DNA of 64,000 bases from Streptomyces melanogenes. GTDB taxonomy: Bacteria > Actinomycetota > Actinomycetes > Streptomycetales > Streptomycetaceae. Below the pieces are notes generated by a model, which saw only the letters and a program-made list of their open reading frames with translations, ran no database searches and was not told the origin of the DNA. A program made the translations under genes and the position numbers. The stretch lies in contig NZ_BMTS01000023.1 of the NCBI RefSeq assembly GCF_014649795.1, positions 1-64,000 on the forward strand. Reading direction: 5' to 3'. Below are positions 58,001-64,000 of the stretch, piece after piece. Position 1 is the stretch's first letter. The number at the start of each line of letters is the position of its first letter.

Positions 58001-59584
58001 AAGGTGCGCGGCTTCCGCATCGAGCTCGGTGAGATCGAGGCGAAGCTGCTGGCCCACCCCGGTGTCGAGGACGCGCGCGTGGTCGTGCGCGAGTACGGCG
58101 AGCACGACCGGCGCCTGGTGTCCTACGTCGTGCCCTCGGCCGAGCGCGCGCACGCGGTGCGCGAGCTGCTGCGCATCGAGCGCACCGAACCCGAGGCCCT
58201 GGAGCGGACGTACGAACTGCCCAACGGCATGACGGTCTTCCAGCAGAACCGCAGCGAGACGGACTTCGTCTACGAGGAGATCTTCACCAACCTCGAATAC
58301 CTGCGCAACGGCATCACCATCCGCGACGGCGACACCATCGTCGACGTCGGTGCCAACATCGGGATGTTCACCCTGTTCGCGGGGACGCGCTGCCCCGGCG
58401 CGCGGATCCTCGCCTTCGAGCCGATCCCGCCGGTCTTCGACTCGCTGCGCCGCAACGTGGAGCTGCACGGGCTGAACGCCCAGGTGTTCGCGTGCGGTCT
58501 GGCGGCCGAGGCGAAGGAGGAGACGTTCACCTTCTACCGCCACAACACCGTCATCTCCAGCAGCGTCACCACCGCCGAGCAGGCGCACGAGATGGTCCGC
58601 TCCTATCTGCGCAACCAGGAGGAGCTGACCGAGGACGGCACGGTCGCCGGTGACGAGCTGGTGGCCGAGCTGGTCGACGCGCGCCTGGACAGCGAGCGGT
58701 TCACCTGCCGGCTGCGCACCTTCTCGGAGATCGTCGCCGAGCAGGGCCTGGACCGGGTCGACCTGCTGAAGATCGACGTCGAGAACGCCGAGTACGAGGT
58801 GCTCAAGGGCATCCACTGGCGCGACTGGCCCAAGATCCGCCAGCTGGTGGTGGAACTCCACGACGTGGACGGCCAGTTGGAGAAGGTGGAGACGCTGCTG
58901 CGGGCGCTCGGCTACCGGGTGGTCAGCGAGCAGGACAACCGGCTGCTCCAGGGCACCCCGCTCTACAACGTGTACGCGATTCGCGAGGAGGGCGCCCGCG
59001 CGCCCGACTCCGGCGAGCAGGAGGCAGCGCCGCGCTGGTCGGCACGCACCCCTTTGCTCGACGACGTCCGCGCCGCCCTGGCCGAGGCCCTGCCGGAGTA
59101 CATGGTCCCGGCCGCCCAGGTCCTGCTCGAAGCGCTGCCGCTCACCCAGAACGGCAAGCTCGACCACCGGGCGCTGCCCGACCCCGAGAGCACCCGTGGC
59201 CGGGGCGAGCGCCTGGTCGCACCCCGCACCGAGACCGAGCGCGCGGTCGCGGCCGTCTGGGCCGAGCTGCTGCACACCGACATGGAGCAACTGGGCGTGG
59301 ACAGCAACTTCTTCGCCCTCGGCGGCAACTCGCTGCTCGTGACCCGGTTGGTGAACCGCCTCAAGCAGCAGAGCGGGGCGGACCTGCCCATCCAGGTCGT
59401 CTTCGACGCCCCGACGCTCGCCGGCATGGCCGCTGAGCTGGAACGACATGCGCCGACGGGCGGGGACGAGGGCCTGCTCGACGTGGATAGGATCCGCGAG
59501 AGCCTCGGTCTGATCGAGAGCATGAGCGACGAAGAGCTGGACGCTCTGGAAAGCCAGAACCAGGAAACCCGGGGCCGACGATGA
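52013..59584 (+). CDS. Gene D: two-module NRPS, Ser then (O-methyl)Thr (2523 aa)
   Basis: Order: helical N-terminal docking segment (1-35); C (HHLVFDG 162-168), A (TSGSTGRPKG from 646), PCP (Ser1046); C (HHVIDD 1267-1272), A (TSGSTGTPKG from 1740) interrupted by an FkbM-family methyltransferase (about 2045-2325), A-domain C-terminal lobe with NGKLDH (2380), PCP (Ser2440); C-terminal docking tail (about 2480-2523). Start is GTG, overlapping the stop of gene C (GTGA), with AGGA about a dozen nt upstream; the frame is open further upstream but that part lies inside gene C. The two adenylation pockets read as serine and threonine. The protein takes the polyketide from KS12-ACP and adds Ser and Thr; the threonine is probably O-methylated on the enzyme. 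Confidence 0.94.
52110..55260 (+). other. Module 15: C-A(Ser)-PCP
   Basis: The C domain belongs to the same subtype as modules 5 and 8 (LSEGQKGLW, YNVPVCF, HHLVFDG), all of which receive a polyketide chain. The adenylation pocket read against GrsA gives D-V-W-H-F-S-L-I-D, a standard serine code. The PCP has GGHSLLI (Ser1046). The A-PCP part is closely related to module 17 of gene E. Confidence 0.88.
55405..59450 (+). other. Module 16: dual E/C-like condensation-A(Thr)-FkbM methyltransferase-PCP
   Basis: The C domain opens with YPLAALQEGMLFHH and carries HHLKESGRDPY, close to the HH(I/L)xxxxGD signature of dual epimerization/condensation domains, plus HHVIDD. This predicts that the preceding serine is turned to the D form. 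The adenylation pocket reads D-F-W-N-V-G-M-V-H, a standard threonine code. The A domain is interrupted between the core up to GFRIELGEIE and the C-terminal NGKLDH lobe by the methyltransferase. The PCP has GGNSLLV (Ser2440). Confidence 0.85.
58145..58985 (+). other. FkbM-family methyltransferase inserted in the threonine A domain
   Basis: About 280 residues separate the A-domain core from its last lobe. They contain VDVGANIG (2110-2117), the SAM-binding hallmark of the FkbM family, and KIDVENAE (2253-2260), its second conserved block. FkbM proteins are O-methyltransferases. With a threonine-specific pocket around it, side-chain O-methylation of PCP-bound threonine is the natural prediction. 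Confidence 0.87.
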
Positions 59585-62500
59585 CCACTGTGAACGACGA
59601 CAGCGCCGACCTGATCAAGAAGATCAGGTCGCTGCCCGCCAAGCGGCAGCGCGCCCTGATCGCGCTGCTGCGCAAGCAGGGCGTGGACCTCTCCGCGCTC
59701 GACACCATCCCCCGGCACCCCCGGTCCGAGGCCGAGCCGGTGCGGCTCTCCTTCGCCCAGCAGCGGCTGTGGTTCCTGGCCCAGCTGGACGGGACCAGCG
59801 CGTACTACAACATTCCGATGGCGCTGCGGCTCAGCGGCCCCCTCGACCGCCCCGCGCTCCAGCGGGCGCTGGCCGAGATCGTCCGCCGCCACGAGGTGCT
59901 GCGTACCCGTTTCGTGGAGCGCGACGGCGTCCCGTACCAGGAGATCGGCGACGGTGGCGACTTCGCCGTGGCCTACGAGGAGCTCGCCGAACCGGCCGAG
60001 CTGGCCGGCGTGTGCGAGCGCGAGGCGGTCGCCCCCTTCGACCTGGCGCGCGAGTCCCTGATCCGGGTCCGCCTGCTGCGCGAGTCCGAGCGGGCGCACG
60101 TGCTGCTGGTCACCATGCACCACAGTGTGTCCGACGGCTGGTCGCTCGGCGTCTTCTTCCGCGACCTGGTCGCGCTGTACGAGGCGTACTGCGCGGGCGC
60201 CGAGTCGCCGCTCGACGAGCTGTCGATCCAGTACGCGGACTACGCGCAGTGGCAGCGCCAGTGGCTGGTCGACGAGGTGCAGGAGCGCCAGGTCGGCTAC
60301 TGGAAGGAGCGCCTCGCCGGGGTCGACGCCCGCCTCACCCTCCCCGCCGACCTGCCGCGCCCCGAGATCAAGACCTACCAGGGCAGGCACGAGCGGTTCA
60401 GCTGCCCGCCCGAGCTGCTGCGGCGGCTGCGCGAGGTGAGCGAGCGGCACGACGTCACGCTCTACATGACGCTGCTCGCGGTGTACGCGCTGGCCCTGCA
60501 CCAGTACACCGGGCAGAGCGACATCGCGGTGGGCACCCCGGTGGCGGGCCGCAACCGGCTGGAGGCCGAGGGCCTGATCGGGTTCTTCGCCAACACCCTG
60601 GTGATGCGCACCGACCTGTCCGGCGACCCGTCCTTCCCCGAGCTGCTCGCCCGGGTCAAGGAGGGCGCGCTGCGGGCCTACGACCACCAGGACGTGCCGT
60701 TCGAGGCGGTCGTGGACGCGCTGAACCTGGAGCGCAGCCTCAGCCACTCGCCGGTCTTCCAGACCATGTTCGTGCTCCAGGAGGCGCAGTCCGAGCGCGA
60801 GGTGCGGCTCGGCGCGCTCGACGTGTCGCTGATCGAGTTCGACTTCGACATCACCAAGTTCGACCTGACCCTGGACCTGCGCGAGACGCCGGACGGCCTG
60901 GTCGGCGCGGTCGAGTACACCACCGCTCTGTACGAGAGCGCGACCGTGCGGCGTTTCATCGCCCACTACACCCGGCTGCTCGTGGCCGTCGCCGACGAGC
61001 CCGGCGCACGGATATCCCGGCTCTCCGCGCTCGACGAGGCCGAGCGCCACCAGGTGGTCACCGGGTGGAACGACACCCGGCATCCCTTCTCCGACGAGAG
61101 CTGTCTGCACCAGCTGTTCGAGGCGGCGGTCGCGCGTCACCCCGAGCGCACCGCCGTCGTCTTCGGCGCGGACGAGCTCAGCTACGCCGAGCTCAACGCC
61201 CGCGCCAACCGCGTCGCGCACGCCCTGCGGCGCCACGGCGTCGGCCCGGACACCGTGGTCGGCCTGCGCATGGAGCGCTCGGCGGAGATGGTGGCCGCGA
61301 TCCTCGGCATCCAGAAGGCCGGCGGCGCCTATCTGCCCATCGAGCCGACCCACCCCGCCGAGCGCACCGCGTACGTGGTCGAGAGCTCCGGCGTCGAGGT
61401 CGTCCTCACCCAGCCGCACCTGGACACCGAGGCGGTGTCCGGGGTGAAGTACCTGCTCACCGTCGACGCCGAAGGACGGGTCGGGTACGCGGGCGAGGAG
61501 CTTACCGGCCTGGGCGAGGACAACCTCGACGCATCCGAACTCGGCCTCAACGCGGGCCACTTGGCGTACGTCATCTACACCTCCGGCTCCACCGGCCGCC
61601 CCAAGGGCGTGATGATCGAGCACCGCGCGGCGGTGAACCGCATCGAGTGGATGCAGCACACCTACGAGCTGGGCGAGGACGACGTCGTCCTGCAGAAGAC
61701 GCCGTTCAGCTTCGACGTCTCGGTGTGGGAGTTCTTCTGGCCGCTGATGGCGGGCGCACGGCTGGTCGTCGCCGAGCCCGAGGGCCACAAGGACCCCGCC
61801 TACCTCGTCTCCCTCATCCGCCGCACCGGCGTCACCACCCTGCACTTCGTGCCCTCGATGTTGCGCTCGGTCGTGGAGGAGGCGGGCTGGGCCGACTGCG
61901 CCTCGGTGCGCCAGGTGTTCTGCAGCGGCGAGGCCCTGCCCGGCGACCTGTGCGCCCGGCACTACGCCCTGCACCCCGCTCCGCTGCACAATCTGTACGG
62001 CCCCACCGAGGCGGCCGTCGACGTCAGCCACTGGACCTGCCCGGCCGACCGGCCGCTGCGCACGGTCCCCATCGGCAGCCCCATCCACAACATCCAACTG
62101 CACGTCCTCAACGAGGCGTTGGAGCCTCAGGGCGTCGGGTGCGTGGGCCAGCTGTACATCGCCGGGGCCGGGCTCGCGCGCGGTTACCTCAACAATCCGG
62201 ACCTGACCCGCGAGCGGTTCGTGCCCAACCCGTTCGACGACGCCCCGGGCGCCCGGATGTACCAGACGGGCGACCTGGTGCGGCGGCTCGCCGACGGCAC
62301 CCTGGAGTTCCTCGGGCGCATCGACGACCAGGTCAAGCTGCGCGGCCACCGCATCGAGCTCGGCGAGATCGAGCACCGCCTCGCCCAGCACCCCGGCGTG
62401 CGCGCCTGTGTCGTGGTCGTCCGCGAGGACAAGACCGACAGCCCGCAGCTGGTGGCGTACACGGTCGTGGAGGGCGAACCGGCTGACCATCGGGCCGAGT

Positions 62501-64000
62501 TCGCCGCGCACCTGGAGCGCGCCCTGCCCGACTACATGGTGCCCAGCGCCTTCGTGGCCTTGGACGAGCTGCCCGTGACCGCCAACGGCAAGCTCGACCG
62601 CAAGGCCCTGCCCGCCCCCGGCATCGACGCCTACGCGCAGCGGGCCTACGTCGCCCCGCGCCCCGGCACCGAGCAACTGCTCGCGGACGTCTGGGCCGAG
62701 CTGCTCGGCTTCGACGGGGAGAAGATCAGCGCCGAGGACAACTTCTTCGCGCTGGGCGGCCATTCGCTGCTCATCACGGTCCTGATCGCCCGCCTCAAGG
62801 AGCACGGCCTCGCCGTCACCGTACGGGCGGTGTTCAACGCCCCGACGCTGGCCCTGCTCGCGGCCGAGATCGACGGCGCCGAGGCGCCCGTCGACTTCAC
62901 CGTCCCGCCCAACCTCATACCGGAGGCCTGCGAGCGGATCACCCCCGCGATGCTGCCGCTGGTGGACCTCACCCAGGCGCAGCTCGACGCGGTGGTGGCG
63001 ACCGTGCCCGGCGGGGCGCCCAACGTGCAGGACGTCTACCCGCTGGTGCCCTCGCAGGAGGGCATCCTCTTCCATCACCTGATGGATCCCGACAGCGACC
63101 CCTACGTCATCCCGATCCTGCTGGCCGCCGAGGACGCGGCCGCCGGCGACGCGTTCGCCGCGGCGCTCCAGTCGCTGATCGACCGGCACGACGTGATGCG
63201 CACCGCCGTGCTGACGGCCGGGCTGCCCGAACCCGTCCAGGTCGTCCACCGCAGCGCCCAGCTGCCCGTCGAGCACGTCACACTGGATGCGGACCGCGAC
63301 GCCGAGGAGCAGGCGCGCGCCCTGCTGGAGCAGCCCGGGCGGATGACGCTCGGCCGGGCCCCGCTGCTGAAGCTGGCGATCGCCCAGGACCCGCACTCCG
63401 CACGGCGGTTCCTGCTGCTGAGCGCACACCACCTCATCGAGGACGCGACCTCGCTGCGCCTCATCCTCGACGAGCTCGTCACCCACATGTCCGGGCGGGT
63501 CGACCGCCTCGCGCCGCCCGCGCCCTACCGCGACTTCGTCGCCCACACCTTGCACCGGCTGGCCTCGGACGACACCGAGGCGTTCTTCCGGGACCGGCTC
63601 GGCGACGTCACCGAGTCGACCGCGCCCTTCGGCCTGACCGATGTGCGCGGCGACGGGCGCGGGGTGCGCGATCTGCGCCGCTCGCTGGCGCCGGGTCTGA
63701 CCCGCGACCTGCGCGCGGAGGCCCAGCGGCTGCGCACCAGCCCGGCGGCCCTGTGCCACGCGGCCTGGTCCGTGGTGGTGGCGGCGTGCAGCGGCCGCGA
63801 CGACGTGGTGTTCGGCACCGTCCTGTCGGGCCGCCTCCAGGGCGTGCCCGGCGTGGAGCGGATGCTGGGCAACTTCATCAACACCCTGCCGCTGCGGGTG
63901 CGCCTGGCCGGGCGCACCGTGGGCGAGCTGGTCGCCGAGGTCGACTCGGCGCTCAAGGAGCTGATCACGTACGAGCAGAGCTCGCTGATCGCGGCCCAGC
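59581..64000 (+). CDS. Gene E: NRPS, Ser module then partial second module (partial, cut by right edge)
   Basis: The first 1473 codons of an NRPS that runs off the window. Order: N-terminal segment (1-50) with LIKKIRSLPAKRQRAL, a helical docking region; C (LSFAQQRLWFL near 55, HHSVSDG 180-186); A (TSGSTGRPKG 667-676); PCP (GGHSLLI, Ser1062); a second C domain (from about 1151, HHLIED 1283-1288), still open at the right edge. ATG overlaps the stop of gene D (ATGA). The A pocket reads as serine. The first C domain is of the ordinary LCL type, unlike those at PKS junctions. At least one further residue is added beyond the window, and the release domain is not seen. Confidence 0.94.
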   Translation, partial: MTTVNDDSADLIKKIRSLPAKRQRALIALLRKQGVDLSALDTIPRHPRSEAEPVRLSFAQQRLWFLAQLDGTSAYYNIPMALRLSGPLDRPALQRALAEIVRRHEVLRTRFVERDGVPYQEIGDGGDFAVAYEELAEPAELAGVCEREAVAPFDLARESLIRVRLLRESERAHVLLVTMHHSVSDGWSLGVFFRDLVALYEAYCAGAESPLDELSIQYADYAQWQRQWLVDEVQERQVGYWKERLAGVDARLTLPADLPRPEIKTYQGRHERFSCPPELLRRLREVSERHDVTLYMTLLAVYALALHQYTGQSDIAVGTPVAGRNRLEAEGLIGFFANTLVMRTDLSGDPSFPELLARVKEGALRAYDHQDVPFEAVVDALNLERSLSHSPVFQTMFVLQEAQSEREVRLGALDVSLIEFDFDITKFDLTLDLRETPDGLVGAVEYTTALYESATVRRFIAHYTRLLVAVADEPGARISRLSALDEAERHQVVTGWNDTRHPFSDESCLHQLFEAAVARHPERTAVVFGADELSYAELNARANRVAHALRRHGVGPDTVVGLRMERSAEMVAAILGIQKAGGAYLPIEPTHPAERTAYVVESSGVEVVLTQPHLDTEAVSGVKYLLTVDAEGRVGYAGEELTGLGEDNLDASELGLNAGHLAYVIYTSGSTGRPKGVMIEHRAAVNRIEWMQHTYELGEDDVVLQKTPFSFDVSVWEFFWPLMAGARLVVAEPEGHKDPAYLVSLIRRTGVTTLHFVPSMLRSVVEEAGWADCASVRQVFCSGEALPGDLCARHYALHPAPLHNLYGPTEAAVDVSHWTCPADRPLRTVPIGSPIHNIQLHVLNEALEPQGVGCVGQLYIAGAGLARGYLNNPDLTRERFVPNPFDDAPGARMYQTGDLVRRLADGTLEFLGRIDDQVKLRGHRIELGEIEHRLAQHPGVRACVVVVREDKTDSPQLVAYTVVEGEPADHRAEFAAHLERALPDYMVPSAFVALDELPVTANGKLDRKALPAPGIDAYAQRAYVAPRPGTEQLLADVWAELLGFDGEKISAEDNFFALGGHSLLITVLIARLKEHGLAVTVRAVFNAPTLALLAAEIDGAEAPVDFTVPPNLIPEACERITPAMLPLVDLTQAQLDAVVATVPGGAPNVQDVYPLVPSQEGILFHHLMDPDSDPYVIPILLAAEDAAAGDAFAAALQSLIDRHDVMRTAVLTAGLPEPVQVVHRSAQLPVEHVTLDADRDAEEQARALLEQPGRMTLGRAPLLKLAIAQDPHSARRFLLLSAHHLIEDATSLRLILDELVTHMSGRVDRLAPPAPYRDFVAHTLHRLASDDTEAFFRDRLGDVTESTAPFGLTDVRGDGRGVRDLRRSLAPGLTRDLRAEAQRLRTSPAALCHAAWSVVVAACSGRDDVVFGTVLSGRLQGVPGVERMLGNFINTLPLRVRLAGRTVGELVAEVDSALKELITYEQSSLIAAQ
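59740..62880 (+). other. Module 17: C(LCL)-A(Ser)-PCP
   Basis: The C domain has RLSFAQQRLWFL and HHSVSDGWS, typical of LCL domains that join two L-configured residues, consistent with an L-threonine donor. The adenylation pocket reads D-V-W-H-F-S-L-V-D, serine. The PCP has GGHSLLI. Long stretches of the A domain match module 15, supporting duplication. Confidence 0.87.
63020..64000 (+). other. Module 18 (partial): dual E/C-like condensation domain
   Basis: The domain starts YPLVPSQEGILFHH and carries HHLMDPDSDPY and HHLIED, the same style as the C domain of module 16. It again follows a serine module, predicting that this serine is also epimerized. The partner A domain lies beyond the right edge. 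Confidence 0.8.

Overview
The window is very GC-rich with strong G/C bias at third codon positions and long ORF-like shadows on the opposite strand, as in Streptomyces or a related actinomycete. From about 2.8 kb to the right edge it holds one co-directional set of giant genes encoding a hybrid trans-AT polyketide synthase / nonribosomal peptide synthetase (trans-AT PKS/NRPS). No KS module contains an acyltransferase domain. The AT, a terminal release domain and a beta-branching (HMG-CoA-synthase type) cassette must lie outside the window if the reading below is right. I could not match the assembly line to a named metabolite by eye, so no gene symbols are given.

Layout: (1) 2-220, the 3' end of an unrecognised plus-strand gene, followed by a small hairpin. 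(2) 256-2512, two minus-strand genes: a type II thioesterase and, downstream of it, an amidase-signature hydrolase. (3) 2513-2824, the divergent promoter region. (4) 2825-64000, five plus-strand megasynthase genes (called A to E here), each overlapping the next by exactly 4 nt (GTGA or ATGA), so one long translationally coupled transcript is likely.

Domain order read from motifs: gene A = GNAT-ACP | KS1-DH-KR-ACP | KS2-KR-ACP | KS3(no catalytic His)-DH-ACP | KS4-ACP. Gene B = C-A(Gly-like)-PCP | KS5-DH-KR-cMT-ACP-ACP | KS6-ACP | C-A(Gly)-PCP | KS7-KR-ACP | KS8-MT-alpha/beta hydrolase. Gene C = ACP-ACP-ACP | KS9-KR-ACP-ACP | KS10-DH-ACP | KS11-KR-ACP | KS12(no catalytic His)-ACP. Gene D = C-A(Ser)-PCP | C-A(Thr, interrupted by an FkbM methyltransferase)-PCP. 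Gene E (cut by the window edge) = C-A(Ser)-PCP | C... Modules are numbered 0 to 18 below.

Inferred logic: an acetyl starter made by GNAT decarboxylation of malonyl units is extended to a short unsaturated acyl chain, joined to a first (Gly-like) amino acid, extended with an alpha-methylated unsaturated unit, joined to glycine, extended again with a probable beta-branch at a triple-ACP module, and finally capped by a peptide Ser-(O-methyl)Thr-Ser-... that continues beyond the window. The most unusual parts are the in-line methyltransferase plus alpha/beta-hydrolase pair placed just before three Trp-flagged beta-branching ACPs, and the FkbM-type methyltransferase inserted in a threonine adenylation domain.
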